64,000 bases of DNA from Pelagibius sp. (GCF_028281305.1 NZ_JANQKD010000127.1:18724-82723); one strand, 5' to 3'. Positions 1 through 8,991 are shown, counted from the first letter of the stretch. Program-made: numbers and translations. Notes: a model not told the origin generated them from the sequence alone.

Positions 1-445
1 CCTTGCGCCGCGGGGCATCCCCGCCGGCGGCGCGCAGATCGCGCAGCCAGGCAAAGTCGTGCAGACGCTTCAGCCAGGCCGTTTCCATACCCAGCGGTGC
101 CCAGAGCGGCGCCGGCTTGTCCAGGTTGCGGCCGAGAAAGCTGAAACTGCCGTCAACGATCGCCAGGCCGCGCTCGGCCCTGCCGGGCCAGGGGTCCGGC
201 GGCACCAGTGCCAGGCTTGCCGCGGGCGTGCCGGCCCGGTGCCAGGGTGCTTCCGGCAGGGCGAAGAAGGGGCGATGGAGGTGGTAGCCGAGCTGCGCCC
301 AGGCCAGGTCGCGCGGCAGCATGCGCCAGCGCCGAAAGGCCTCCAGGCGGGCGCGAAGCCCGCCGTCAGTGCCAATGGCGTTCCGCTTCCGGCTTGCGGT
401 CATGCCAGCCTTCGCGTTGCGATCCGCGGGGCTGCCGGCGACCAT
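1..445 (-). CDS. Heparinase II/III family protein, N-terminal part (cut by window edge)
   Basis: Continuous reading frame of about 148 codons from an ATG whose first base is the last base of the rpe stop codon (TGATG overlap). The frame runs off the left edge of the window. The visible part reads like the N-terminal helical region of alphaproteobacterial heparinase II/III-like proteins, with a Pro-rich PPDPWPG-RAERG stretch followed by a LDKPAPLWAP-like segment. Family members degrade or modify uronic-acid-containing polysaccharides, but the catalytic and C-terminal parts are not visible here. Overlap with rpe implies translational coupling. In many alphaproteobacteria this gene sits between rpe and purH. 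Confidence 0.72.
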   Translation of the reverse strand, partial: MVAGSPADRNAKAGMTASRKRNAIGTDGGLRARLEAFRRWRMLPRDLAWAQLGYHLHRPFFALPEAPWHRAGTPAASLALVPPDPWPGRAERGLAIVDGSFSFLGRNLDKPAPLWAPLGMETAWLKRLHDFAWLRDLRAAGGDAPRRK

Positions 446-1110
446 CAGGCCTCGCCGCGCAGGCGCCTGATGTTCCCACTGTAGGCCTGGGGGCCGCCCT
501 TGAAGGTGGCAGTGCCGGCAACCAGCACGTCGGCACCGGCCGCAGCGGCGCGGGGTGCCGTTTCCATGTTGATCCCGCCGTCGACTTCCAGGTCGATGCG
601 GCGCCCGCTGTCGTCGATCTTGCGGCGCAGCGCCTCCAGCTTGCCCAGGGTGGAGGGGATGAACTTCTGGCCGCCGAAGCCCGGATTGACCCCCATGCAG
701 AGGATCAGGTCGATGTCGTCGATGATAAGGTCGACGATGTCGACGGGCGTTGCCGGGTTCAGCGAGACTCCTGCCTTCTTCCCAAAGCCCTTGATCATCT
801 GGATCGTGCGGTGCAGATGCGGGCCGGATTCCGGATGAACGGTGATGATGTCGGCGCCCGCCTTGGCGAAGTCTTCGATGAAGAGATCCGCCGGGGCGAT
901 CATCAGGTGCACGTCGAAAACCAGTTCCGAGTGTGGGCGGATGGCCGACACCATGTCCGGCCCCAGGGTGATGTTCGGCACGAAGTGGCCGTCCATCACG
1001 TCGATGTGGATGTAGTCGGCTCCGGCTTCGGTGACCGCGCGAACCTCCTCGCCCATGCGGGAGAAATCGGCGGCCAGAATGGAGGGGGCGATCCGGACGG
1101 TCTGCTGCAT
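445..1110 (-). CDS. rpe: Ribulose-phosphate 3-epimerase
   Basis: 221 residues, the normal length for Rpe, which interconverts ribulose 5-phosphate and xylulose 5-phosphate in the pentose phosphate/Calvin pathways. The TIM-barrel landmarks are all present: [10 protein letters not shown] at the N-terminus, the metal-ligand [12 protein letters not shown] motif, the [10 protein letters not shown] phosphate loop region, and DGGIN near the end. The start is the ATG before QQTVRIAPS; the frame is open for 35 codons further upstream, but these have no family similarity. The stop overlaps the next gene (heparinase) by one base. The gene is normally next to rsmB in alphaproteobacteria; here a 4.3 kb plus-strand islet separates the two. 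Confidence 0.96.
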   Translation of the reverse strand: MQQTVRIAPSILAADFSRMGEEVRAVTEAGADYIHIDVMDGHFVPNITLGPDMVSAIRPHSELVFDVHLMIAPADLFIEDFAKAGADIITVHPESGPHLHRTIQMIKGFGKKAGVSLNPATPVDIVDLIIDDIDLILCMGVNPGFGGQKFIPSTLGKLEALRRKIDDSGRRIDLEVDGGINMETAPRAAAAGADVLVAGTATFKGGPQAYSGNIRRLRGEA

Positions 1111-1318
1111 GAAGGCGCGGGTCCAGCGTGGTTTGCGATCCGGCCCCTTGGTATCAGTCCCGCCCCAGGGTCGCAAGGAGGGCTCGCAAACAGGGCTCCC
1201 AAGCAGGGCCCGCAAGCGGGCCCCGCGCGCCGCCGGGATGCGCCTCTCCTACAGGTCTGCTACGCTGTTCGCTTAGGTCTCCCGTCGGGCATGAGGAGGC
1301 GAAAATGGAGGGGCAGCA

Positions 1319-2089
1319 ATGTTTGGGACAGCAAGGGTGGGCGCCGCCTTAGGGGGGATTGCGCTCGCAGGGTTTATGGCGCTGGCGGCGGTTCAACCTG
1401 CCGTGGCGTTCGAAAAGGGCACCGACAGCCGGAACGACGGCGAACAACGCGACGGTCATTCGCGCAACGAAGGGCTGCGGCTCAACGTCGTGCCGGTGAT
1501 CACCGATGACCGGACCATCACGCTTCGCATCGAATCGGTGGTTGTGATTCAGAGCCGGTTCGTTCATGTCGCCGAAACCTCCTTCGGCGTCGACTACAAG
1601 AACCTGGACACGGTCGACGTCGGCGCGGTGCCGGTGCTGGGCTCGCTCTTCGGCGACCGCCTCGATGCCGACGACTTCACCGCAGAGAATCAGGTCGGCA
1701 CCGTCTACATCGCCGGGGAGAACACCCTGGCGGCGGTGGTGAGCGACGACGTCGATGTCGGCGACTACCGGGTGGGAGTCGTGAACGGCAAGGGGCACTA
1801 CCGGCTGTCGGGAGGACCGATGCTGACGGAGGTTGCGCCGACCAGCCTCGGCGCGTTGGGCGGCCTGCCGTCTGTTCAGAGCATCCTCAGCGACATGCCG
1901 GATCCCGGTGCGTCCGTTCTGCTGGGCGGGCTGAAGAGCCTGGACGAGTCGGACCGGCAGGACATGCCGTTTCTGGGCGACATTCCGGTTCTGAACAGTC
2001 TGTTCAAGGGCAGCGTGCACCGCGGCCAGGATGATGAACTGCTGTTCTTTATCCGGCCGACAATCCTGGCGGACGACGACGTGTCGTAA
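1319..2089 (+). CDS. Orphan short secretin-like protein with signal peptide
   Basis: 256 residues with a good Sec signal peptide (hydrophobic stretch about 8-28, cleavage after AVA). The body resembles only the C-terminal secretin homology domain of GspD/PilQ/YscC-type outer-membrane channels: LNVVPVITDDRTITLRIESV matches the strand region, and GASVLLGGL followed by MPFLGDIPVLNSLF and LLFFIRPTIL matches the secretin signature. A second partial copy of that signature (VGAVPVLGSLF) lies around residues 101-111. The N0-N3 ring domains are absent, and no other type II, type III or pilus genes are nearby. Shine-Dalgarno GGAGGGG precedes the ATG. Function unknown; it may form or plug an outer-membrane assembly, but that is inference. 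Confidence 0.7.
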   Translation: MFGTARVGAALGGIALAGFMALAAVQPAVAFEKGTDSRNDGEQRDGHSRNEGLRLNVVPVITDDRTITLRIESVVVIQSRFVHVAETSFGVDYKNLDTVDVGAVPVLGSLFGDRLDADDFTAENQVGTVYIAGENTLAAVVSDDVDVGDYRVGVVNGKGHYRLSGGPMLTEVAPTSLGALGGLPSVQSILSDMPDPGASVLLGGLKSLDESDRQDMPFLGDIPVLNSLFKGSVHRGQDDELLFFIRPTILADDDVS

Positions 2090-2242
2090 CACAGCGGTTT
2101 CTGCATAGGGTCCGTCCCCGCAGGTCCGCGGCGTTTCCCGCTTGTCTGCGGCCGTCCATGCGCGGCCGATCTACCTCCTTGCGCGGGCCAAGGCCGCTGC
2201 CCCTGCGGGCACACACCAATGCGGCCATTACCGGATAAATTA

Positions 2243-2280
2243 ATGTATGCATTGACGCATGCCTGATGTTTGGGTATTTT
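2243..2280 (+). promoter_or_regulatory. Predicted sigma70-type promoter and dyad operator of the TRAP operon
   Basis: TTGACG (2252-2257) and TATTTT (2275-2280) are separated by exactly 17 bases, about 60 bases before the dctP start. The -35 box is embedded in two closely spaced palindromic hexamers, ATGCAT and GCATGC (within about 2246-2262), a typical position for a repressor site. GntR-family regulators often control TRAP operons, but no regulator gene is adjacent, so the binding protein is unknown. Confidence 0.45.
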
Positions 2281-2339
2281 CGCGATGGCTTATGCATGGG
2301 CCCAATGATCGGCGCAGATGCCGCCAAAGGGAGGAAAAG

Positions 2340-3374
2340 ATGCCGTTGAAGCGCAATGTGGTGGCGCGTCTGAGCGCAGCCTTGTTTGTTCTCGTCTCGA
2401 CCGAGGTTTCGGCGGACGTGACCTTGATGGTCCAGACATCCACCCAGTCCGGGGGTTACTCCTTCCAGTATCTCAATGAGCATTGGGTTCCCAAGCTCGC
2501 AGAGATGACCGGCGGTGAGGTCGCCGTCGAGTTGACGCCGATCAAATCGATCGTCCCGCGCGGTGAGACGCCGGAAGCCGTGGCGGCCGGGGTGCTCGGG
2601 GGCGATCTCACTTCGATCGCCTATTTCTCCGGACGCAATCCTGCCTTTGCGATCCTCGGCGATCTGATTGCCGGCTACGACTCGCCGGCGCAGGTTCAGG
2701 AGTTTTGCCGCAGCGGTGGCGGGGCCGAGGTCCTGCAAGAGCTCTGGGATGCGACGCTCCCCGGCATGATCAAGGTGATCGGCTGCGGCGCTGTGTCGAA
2801 GGAGGCCCTGGTGTCGAAAGTACCCGTGCGCGGTGTCGACGACCTGAAGGGCCTGAAGATCCGCTCGCCGGAGGGCCTTGCCGCGACCGTGTTCAAGGCG
2901 GCTGGCGCCAGCCCGGCGAACATCCCCTTCTCGGAAGTCTTTACCTCGCTCGAGAAGGGCGTCGTCGATGCCGCCGATGCCTCCGCTTACGTGAACAACG
3001 ACAAGAACGGCTTTCATCAGATCGCGAAGTATCCGCTCTACCCCGGCATTCACTCCATGGCCGTCCACCAGTTCACCGTCTCTGAGTCGACCTGGGCGGC
3101 GTTGAGCCCGAAGGCGCGCGAGGGCATGACGGCTTGGTACTACGACGCCTACGCCGACCTGCTGCAGGCGCTTGATGAACAGGACAAGGCCTTGGTCGCG
3201 CGGGACATGGCCGACCCCCAGATCGAAGTGATCGACTGGCCGCAGGCAGAGCGCGACCGGTTCCGGGCCATCGCCGTCGAGGCGTGGCAGGACACGGCGG
3301 CGAAGTCGCCGGAAGCCGAAGCGGCCTTGGCGGCGCATCTGGCATTCATGAAGTCCAAGGGCCTGCTCGACTGA
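2340..3374 (+). CDS. TRAP transporter substrate-binding protein (DctP family)
   Basis: 344 residues with an N-terminal signal peptide ending near VSA-DV. It is the periplasmic solute receptor of a tripartite ATP-independent transporter. The DctP-family core is visible, including the conserved LKGLKIRSPEG segment whose arginine salt-bridges the carboxylate of the ligand and the Y-X-PGIHSM region of the C-terminal lobe. The start was chosen because GGAGGAAAAG lies just before this ATG; the upstream extension has no signal-peptide character. The ligand cannot be told; carboxylates or keto acids are usual. First gene of dctP-dctQ-dctM. Confidence 0.9.
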   Translation: MPLKRNVVARLSAALFVLVSTEVSADVTLMVQTSTQSGGYSFQYLNEHWVPKLAEMTGGEVAVELTPIKSIVPRGETPEAVAAGVLGGDLTSIAYFSGRNPAFAILGDLIAGYDSPAQVQEFCRSGGGAEVLQELWDATLPGMIKVIGCGAVSKEALVSKVPVRGVDDLKGLKIRSPEGLAATVFKAAGASPANIPFSEVFTSLEKGVVDAADASAYVNNDKNGFHQIAKYPLYPGIHSMAVHQFTVSESTWAALSPKAREGMTAWYYDAYADLLQALDEQDKALVARDMADPQIEVIDWPQAERDRFRAIAVEAWQDTAAKSPEAEAALAAHLAFMKSKGLLD

Positions 3375-3447
3375 CTCCGGGCGGTTGCCTCCTCAGCAAC
3401 TGTCTGCGGCAACTGTCTGCAGCAACCGGTTTCCTGCACCTCGATCC

Positions 3448-3951
3448 ATGGGCATGCGCGCTTCATTCTGTCACATGGTTGGCCGCTTTTCGGTCCTGCT
3501 CGGCAAGGCCTGCGGCATCTTCTACCTCACCGCCATCGGCCTGTCGGTCTACGAGGTCTTCACGCGATACCTCCTTGACCAGCCGACGGTCTGGACGACG
3601 GAAGCGGTTATGGCTTGCTGCGCGACTGCCTGGATGCTGTCGGCGGCTGCGATTACCCAGCAGAACCGTCATATCACCGTCACCAGCCTGGAGCTCCTTG
3701 TCGGCCCGTCTTTCTGGCTGGTGCTGCGCCGCATTGCGCTGGCGTTCCGCCTTGCAGCCGTCGCCGGGCTGACCTGGGCGATGTGGGGCCCCGCAGTCAG
3801 ATCCCTTGAGAAACTCGAAAGGTCCGGCAGCGCCTTCAATCCTCCCTTGCCGAGCTACCTGAAGGTGCTGCTGGTCTTTGCCTGCGTGGTTTTCGCACTC
3901 CAACTGATTGCGAAGCTGATCGCACCACGGCCGGCCCGGCCGCCAGTCTGA
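3448..3951 (+). CDS. TRAP transporter small permease (DctQ family)
   Basis: 167 residues with four predicted membrane helices, the standard DctQ topology. Recognisable family positions are EVFTRYLLDQPTVWTTEA and the conserved NRHITV loop (residues about 66-75). It joins the large permease and helps the receptor dock. The start is uncertain: ATG at 3448 or the internal ATG at 3475 fit the family, whereas the frame upstream of 3448 contains a 13-bp tandem repeat (3396-3426) and is probably untranslated. Followed after 24 bases by the large permease. Confidence 0.86.
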   Translation: MGMRASFCHMVGRFSVLLGKACGIFYLTAIGLSVYEVFTRYLLDQPTVWTTEAVMACCATAWMLSAAAITQQNRHITVTSLELLVGPSFWLVLRRIALAFRLAAVAGLTWAMWGPAVRSLEKLERSGSAFNPPLPSYLKVLLVFACVVFALQLIAKLIAPRPARPPV

Positions 3952-3975
3952 ATCGCGCCCGAGGCCGCCAACCCC

Positions 3976-5289
3976 GTGGGCATCGAATCCATCACGCTTC
4001 TGATGATCGCGAGTCTGTTCGCGCTCATGGCGCTCGGTGTGCCGCTGGGCGCGTCGACGCTGCTGATATCGGTTGCAGCAGCGCTTCTGAAGTTCGGGCC
4101 GCCGGGGTTGATCCTGATTTCCTCGAACGTCGTCGCGGTTTTCGGCAAGTACACGCTCGTCGCGGTGCCCTTCTTTGTGTTTATGGCCAACATCCTCGAG
4201 AGATCGGGCGTTGCCCGGGACCTCTTCAACTCCATGGCCATTCTGGGCGGACAGATGCGGGGCGGTGTCGCGGTCCAGACCGTGTTTGTCAGCGTGGTGC
4301 TGGCGGCCATGAGCGGTATCGTCGGCGGGGAAATCGTGCTCCTGGGCCTCATCGCCCTGCCGCAGATGTTTCGCCTCGGCTACGACCGCAAGCTGTCGAT
4401 CGGAACGATCTGTTCGTCCGGCGCGCTGGCGACCCTGATCCCGCCCAGCGTCGTCCTGATCGTCTACGGTGCTGAGGCGGGGGTATCCGTAAAGGACCTC
4501 TTCACCGCCGGCTTCGGACCGGGGCTCCTGCTTGCCACCCTCTACACGGCCTACATCGTCATTCGGTGTCGGCTCAACCCGGCCCTTGGCCCCGCCTATG
4601 ACGCGCCGGAAGCGGCGCTGCCGTTCGCGCGGCGGCTCGTCTACCTCAAGGGTTTGATTCTGCCGCTGATCCTGATCGGCGGCGTTCTGGGATCGATCTA
4701 TGCCGGCGTGGCGACTGTGACCGAGGCCGCGGCCATCGGAGCCGTCGGCGCCTTGCTTATCGCGGTTCTGCGTCGGGAACTGACCGTCGAGAGCCTGCGT
4801 TCGGCGTTGTGGAGCACGACCGTCACGACCGGGTCGATCGTGTGGCTGATCGTCGGCGCCGTGAGCCTGGTCGGCATTTACAATGTTATGGGCGGTACGC
4901 GCTTTCTCGCCGGGCTGCTGACCGGGATGGAAGTCCAGCCGCTGGTGGTCGTTCTCGTGATGATGGGCATCATCATGATCCTCGGCACCTTCATGGATTG
5001 GGTGGCCATCGTGTTCATCACCGTTCCGGTCTTCGCTCCCGTGATCGTCGACCTCGGCTATGACCCGGTGTGGTTTGGCATCCTCTTCGCGATGAACATC
5101 CAAATCTATATGCTGTCGCCACCCTTCGGGCCGGCCTGCTTCTACCTGAAGAGCGTGGCGCCCAAGGACGTGACCCTGCAGGAAATCTTTGCTGCCGTAC
5201 TGCCCTTTATCGGTCTTCAGATCGTCGGGCTGGCTTTGGTGATCCTGTTCCCGCAGATCGCTCTGTGGCTGCCGTCCTTGGGAAAGTGA
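3976..5289 (+). CDS. TRAP transporter large permease (DctM family)
   Basis: 437 residues, GTG start, about 12 hydrophobic segments. It is the Na+- or H+-coupled translocating subunit of the TRAP system. The DctM hallmarks are MALGVPLG near the N-terminus, the GSGALATLIPPSV-type re-entrant loop (here SSGALATLIPPSVVL, about residues 148-162) and LGTFMDWVAIVFITVP plus LSPPFGPACF in the C-terminal half. Length and order agree with functional systems. Its stop lies 12 bases before a small membrane ORF that may belong to the same transcript. Confidence 0.93.
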   Translation: MGIESITLLMIASLFALMALGVPLGASTLLISVAAALLKFGPPGLILISSNVVAVFGKYTLVAVPFFVFMANILERSGVARDLFNSMAILGGQMRGGVAVQTVFVSVVLAAMSGIVGGEIVLLGLIALPQMFRLGYDRKLSIGTICSSGALATLIPPSVVLIVYGAEAGVSVKDLFTAGFGPGLLLATLYTAYIVIRCRLNPALGPAYDAPEAALPFARRLVYLKGLILPLILIGGVLGSIYAGVATVTEAAAIGAVGALLIAVLRRELTVESLRSALWSTTVTTGSIVWLIVGAVSLVGIYNVMGGTRFLAGLLTGMEVQPLVVVLVMMGIIMILGTFMDWVAIVFITVPVFAPVIVDLGYDPVWFGILFAMNIQIYMLSPPFGPACFYLKSVAPKDVTLQEIFAAVLPFIGLQIVGLALVILFPQIALWLPSLGK

Positions 5290-5301
5290 TGGAGATCTGG
5301 G

Positions 5302-5430
5302 ATGCATTCGCCCGATGATGATGACGATGCACCGGTTTATGATCTGGGTTGGTGGCCGGAGATCCTCGGCATCGCCGGGACGGTGGCCCTGCTTGCCTTC
5401 CTGATCGGCTATGCAAGCGGGTTCATGTGA
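5302..5430 (+). CDS. Small single-span membrane protein (42 residues)
   Basis: ATG at 5302 opens a 43-codon frame 12 bases after the dctM stop. The product has an Asp-rich N-terminus (five consecutive Asp), a WWPEI turn, then one hydrophobic helix (about residues 20-40) and ends just after it. Size, charge asymmetry and tail position in the transporter operon resemble small accessory peptides, but no family is recognised. The next gene (rsmB) is convergent and ends 18 bases away. Whether it is translated cannot be decided from sequence alone. Confidence 0.45.
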   Translation: MHSPDDDDDAPVYDLGWWPEILGIAGTVALLAFLIGYASGFM

Positions 5431-5448
5431 GTTGTAGTCCCAATCGGG

Positions 5449-6822
5449 TTAGCGGCGTTTCAGCCTGCAGGCGTAGAAGCCGTCGAGGCCGCCCTGCGCA
5501 GCGAGATGGCAGGGCAGGCTGCGGAAGTCGCCCTCGGCAGTGAGTGCCTCGGCCATGCCGGGCAGCTCCTCCGCCGTGATGGGCACACGGACGAGGTTCT
5601 CGGTTTTCTCCAACAGTGCGGCGATGCGCTCCGGCCCCTCTTCGGGCTGCAGCGAGCAGACCGCGTAGACCAGAAGCCCGCCGGGCTTCAGCATGGCCGC
5701 CGCCGCCTCCAGCAGGCGGTCCTGCGCTTCGGTCAGCCCGGCGATCTGGTCCGGGCCCTTCAGCCAGGCGATGTCGGGATGGCGGCGCAGGGTGCCGGTC
5801 GCCGAGCAGGGCGCATCCAGCAGCACCGCGTCGGCCGGCTGCGGCGGCTGCCAGGCGGCGGCGTCGGTGGCGACCGTCGCGGCGCCGAGGCCGAGGCGCT
5901 GCAGGTTCTCCTCCAGGCGCTTCAGGCGGTTGGCCGCCCGCTCGACGGCGATGACCTCGGCCCCCGCCGCGGCGAGCTGGGCGGTCTTGCCGCCGGGCGC
6001 GGCGCAGAGGTCGAGGACCGTCCTGCCGGCGATGTTGCCCAGCAGGCGCGCCGGCACTGCCGCGGCCGCATCCTGTACCCACCAGGCCCCTTCCGCATAG
6101 CCGGGCAGGCGGGCGACGTCGCCCTGGCCGCCTTTCAGGCGCAGGCTGCCGCCCGGCAGCACCGCCGCATCGAGGCGTTCGGCCCAGGTCTCGGCCCCGG
6201 TTGTGCCATCGTCGGCTTTGCAGCTCAGGTCCAGCGGCGGCTCGGCCAACTGTGCTGCCGCAATGGCGCGCGTCGTCGTTTCGCCGTAGGCCGTGCACCA
6301 GCGCTCCCACAACCAGTCGGGCGTGTTGAGGCGTGCGGCGTCCTGTGTTGCGACCAGGTCGCTGCCCTCCCGCGCGAGGCGCCGCAGCACGGCATTCAGA
6401 AGACCCCGCTGCCCGGCCAGCCGCGGCCCGCGCGCCAGGTCCAGGCTGGTGCTCACCGCCGCATGGGCCGGGGTGCCGAGAAACAGCAGTTGCACTGCGC
6501 CGAGGCGCAGGATGTGGCGCAGCGCCGTGTCCTTGCGCTTCAGCGGCCGGTCCAGGCAGTGGTCGATCAGGGCATCGGTCTGGCCGAGGCGCCGCAGCAC
6601 GGTGGCTGCCAGCAGGCGGGCGAAGCCGCGGTCGCGCGCCGCCAGCTTGGGCAGCACCGGGTTCCGGGCCAGCGCATCGTCCAAAGGCTGCCCGTCATCC
6701 AGGACCGCCTGCAGAACCGCCAGCGCCGTCCGGCGGGCGTCTCCCTTTTTTGGGCCGCTTCCCGGTCCATTCTTGGCGGCGCCTCTGGGCCGGCGGCGCT
6801 CTTCGCTGCGGTGATCGCTCAT
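5449..6822 (-). CDS. rsmB: 16S rRNA (cytosine(967)-C(5))-methyltransferase
   Basis: 457 residues. N-terminal NusB-like RNA-binding domain (about residues 25-165) followed by a Rossmann methyltransferase domain. Motifs: VLDLCAAPGGKTAQLA (SAM binding), VLLDAPCSATGTLRRHPD (motif IV with the PC dipeptide cysteine), LVYAVCSLQPEEG (motif VI TCS-type catalytic Cys). It methylates C967 of 16S rRNA. The basic, Pro/Gly-rich first 25 residues are typical of alphaproteobacterial versions. It belongs to the conserved htpX/rsmB/rpe neighbourhood, with rpe now displaced to the other side of the TRAP islet. Confidence 0.95.
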   Translation of the reverse strand: MSDHRSEERRRPRGAAKNGPGSGPKKGDARRTALAVLQAVLDDGQPLDDALARNPVLPKLAARDRGFARLLAATVLRRLGQTDALIDHCLDRPLKRKDTALRHILRLGAVQLLFLGTPAHAAVSTSLDLARGPRLAGQRGLLNAVLRRLAREGSDLVATQDAARLNTPDWLWERWCTAYGETTTRAIAAAQLAEPPLDLSCKADDGTTGAETWAERLDAAVLPGGSLRLKGGQGDVARLPGYAEGAWWVQDAAAAVPARLLGNIAGRTVLDLCAAPGGKTAQLAAAGAEVIAVERAANRLKRLEENLQRLGLGAATVATDAAAWQPPQPADAVLLDAPCSATGTLRRHPDIAWLKGPDQIAGLTEAQDRLLEAAAAMLKPGGLLVYAVCSLQPEEGPERIAALLEKTENLVRVPITAEELPGMAEALTAEGDFRSLPCHLAAQGGLDGFYACRLKRR

Positions 6823-6882
6823 GGCGCTAGCAGGTAAGCGACCGGGGCCGCTCCTGCAAGCTTCGCGCGCGGCGCTGGCAGC

Positions 6883-8001
6883 TTAATCCGATGTAGCACG
6901 GTGGGGCTTCAGCGTCTCCCAGTCGAAAACGACGCCGGTGCCGGGTGTGTCCGGCGCCACGGCCAGATGGTTCTCCACCACCAGGGGACGGGTCGTGTAG
7001 GCGTCGATGGGAAAGCTGTGGACCTCCAGCCAGCCGGCCTGCGGATCCTCGGCTGTGGTCAGCCCGGCCAGCAGGCTCACGTGCAGCTCCTGCATACCGT
7101 GGGAGCAGACGAGGATGCCGCGCTCCCCGGCCATGGCGGCGGCTTTCAGAAAGGCCGTGATGCCGCCGCAGTTCCCGGCATCCGGTTGAAGGAAGGACAG
7201 CTTCGCCGTGGAGAGCGCGCAGGCGAACTCGTGCAGGCTGCGCTGGTTCTCGCCCATCGCCAGCGGCATGCCGGTCGCCTCCGCGATGCGCGCGTAGCCT
7301 GCATAGTCTTCCGGGTCGGTCGGCTCCTCGAACCACAGCGGGTCGAAGGCCTTGAAAGCCTCGGCGGCGGCGATCGCCTGGTCGACGCTCAAGGCGTAGT
7401 TGGCGTCCACCATGAAGGCCCTGTCGGGGCCGATGAGCGCGCGCACCGCCTCCGCGCGGGCGATGTCCTCGGCCAGGTCCGGGCGTCCGACCTTGATCTT
7501 CACGCCGTTGAAGCCTTCGTCGAGGTAGCCCTGGACGCTGGCCAGCAGCTTCTCCAGGGAGTAGCCGAGGTCGATGCCGCCGCGGTAGGCTCTGGCGGTT
7601 CTGCCCGCGCCGCCGGCCATCTGCCACAGCGCTTCGCCGCGCTGCTTGCCGCGCAGATCCCAGAGCGCGATGTCGACGGCCGAGATCGCCATGGTGGCGA
7701 TGCCGCCGCGCCCGACGTAGTGCAGATAGTCGTGCATGAAGCCGAAGAGCCCTTCGACATCGGCTGCATCCCGCCCGATCAGGACCGGCCCCAGATCGTG
7801 TTCGACCACCGCATGGACGCCGTGGCCGCCGCGCCCGCCGGTGTAGCTGTAGCCGAAGCCCTCGGCGCCGTTGTCCAGCGCGATGCGAACCGTGATGAGG
7901 TCGAAGTGGGTGTGGTCGCCGTGCATGGCATCGCTCAGCACCTCCGCCAGCGGCACCTTGAACAGGGCCGGCTCGATGCTGCGGATGGTCGTCCCGCTCA
8001 T
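6883..8001 (-). CDS. Mandelate racemase/muconate-lactonizing family enzyme (enolase superfamily)
   Basis: 372 residues with the N-terminal capping domain and a C-terminal modified TIM barrel. Active-site elements of the mandelate racemase subgroup are visible: the K-x-K pair in GVKIKVGRP, metal ligands in MVDANYALS (Asp), WFEEP (Glu) and AMGEN (Glu), and the His of CSHGMQELH. Such enzymes abstract an alpha proton from carboxylates, usually acid sugars (dehydratases), but the substrate cannot be assigned. It sits between rsmB and htpX, which are usually closer together, so it looks like a later insertion. The 5-prime flank carries a dyad (8029-8054) that could be its operator. Confidence 0.88.
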   Translation of the reverse strand: MSGTTIRSIEPALFKVPLAEVLSDAMHGDHTHFDLITVRIALDNGAEGFGYSYTGGRGGHGVHAVVEHDLGPVLIGRDAADVEGLFGFMHDYLHYVGRGGIATMAISAVDIALWDLRGKQRGEALWQMAGGAGRTARAYRGGIDLGYSLEKLLASVQGYLDEGFNGVKIKVGRPDLAEDIARAEAVRALIGPDRAFMVDANYALSVDQAIAAAEAFKAFDPLWFEEPTDPEDYAGYARIAEATGMPLAMGENQRSLHEFACALSTAKLSFLQPDAGNCGGITAFLKAAAMAGERGILVCSHGMQELHVSLLAGLTTAEDPQAGWLEVHSFPIDAYTTRPLVVENHLAVAPDTPGTGVVFDWETLKPHRATSD

Positions 8002-8028
8002 GGTGCTTCCTCCCCCGAACGCGGCCGT

Positions 8029-8054
8029 CTAGGTGCTCTTTAAGAGCAACCTAG
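8029..8054. promoter_or_regulatory. Dyad symmetry upstream of the enolase-superfamily gene
   Basis: CTAGGTGCTCTT and AAGAGCAACCTAG form an imperfect inverted repeat (one bulged base) 28 bases before the start codon of the minus-strand gene ending at 6883. The position suits an operator; as an RNA it could also fold into a hairpin. No cognate regulator is adjacent. Confidence 0.35.
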
Positions 8055-8112
8055 CCGATGGCTTGAGGAACGAACCAGCGTTGCTTTACGAGTAGGCCCT
8101 GCGTTAGCGCCC

Positions 8113-8991
8113 TCAGCCCCAGGGGCGTCCCGGGCGGGCGCTGGACTGGCCCATGTCGGACGCCATCTGGCGCAGCCGCTGGATACGGTTTTCGGTGCGC
8201 GGATGGGTGGTGAAAAGGCCGTCCATCTGGTTGGCGTGCAGCGGGTTGATGATGAACATATGCGCCGTCGCCGGGTTGCTCTCGGCCACCTCGTTGTCGA
8301 TGCCGCGCGCGGCGCGGTCGATCTTCTCCAGCGCCGAGGCGAGCCAGAGCGGCTGGCCGCAGATCTCGGCGCCCATGCGGTCGGCGGCATACTCGCGGGT
8401 GCGCGAGATGGCCATCTGCACCAGGGCGGCAGCCATCGGCGCCAGGATCATGATCAGGATCACGCCGACGAAGCCCAGCGGGTTGTTGCGGCTGTTGCCG
8501 AAGAACAGGCCGAAGTTGGCGAGCATGGAGATCGCGCCGGCGATGGTCGCCGTGATGGTCATGGTCAGGGTGTCGCGGTTCTTCACGTGCGCCAGTTCGT
8601 GGGCCATGACCCCGGCCAGTTCCTCCGAGCTCAGGCGGCGCAGCAGACCGGTGGTGGCGGCCACTGCCGCATTCTCCGGGTTGCGCCCGGTGGCGAAGGC
8701 GTTAGGCTGGTCGTCGTCGATGACGTAGACGCGCGGCATCGGCAGCCCGGCATTGGCCGAGAGCTGCTCGACGATGCCGACCAGGGCCGGCGCCGTCTTG
8801 CGGTCGACCTGGCGGGCCCGGAACATCCGCAGCACCATCTTGTCGGAGTTCCAATAGGCGAAGGCGTTCATGCCCAGGGCGATGACGAAGGCGATCAGCA
8901 TGCCCCCGGTGCCGCCGAGCAGAAAGCCGACGGCCAGGAACAGGCCGGTCATGACGGCCATCAGAATGCCGGTGCGCAGTGAGTTCATCAT
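8113..8991 (-). CDS. htpX: Membrane zinc metalloprotease HtpX
   Basis: 292 residues, close to E. coli HtpX. Two N-terminal membrane helices (about 5-50), the catalytic HExxH in [13 protein letters not shown], two further hydrophobic segments, and the third zinc ligand in [11 protein letters not shown]. It is an inner-membrane quality-control protease for misfolded membrane proteins. The first two codons are both ATG; either may be used. A perfect 14-bp tandem duplication lies immediately upstream (8993-9020). Divergent from the SdhAF4-type gene, as in many alphaproteobacteria. Confidence 0.94.
   Translation of the reverse strand: MMNSLRTGILMAVMTGLFLAVGFLLGGTGGMLIAFVIALGMNAFAYWNSDKMVLRMFRARQVDRKTAPALVGIVEQLSANAGLPMPRVYVIDDDQPNAFATGRNPENAAVAATTGLLRRLSSEELAGVMAHELAHVKNRDTLTMTITATIAGAISMLANFGLFFGNSRNNPLGFVGVILIMILAPMAAALVQMAISRTREYAADRMGAEICGQPLWLASALEKIDRAARGIDNEVAESNPATAHMFIINPLHANQMDGLFTTHPRTENRIQRLRQMASDMGQSSARPGRPWG

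Noticed and set aside
3463..5307. 614-codon open frame on the minus strand across the TRAP permeases
   Set aside because: Composition is a His/Arg/Asp/Gln mixture typical of shadow frames; the plus-strand DctQ and DctM reading is clear.
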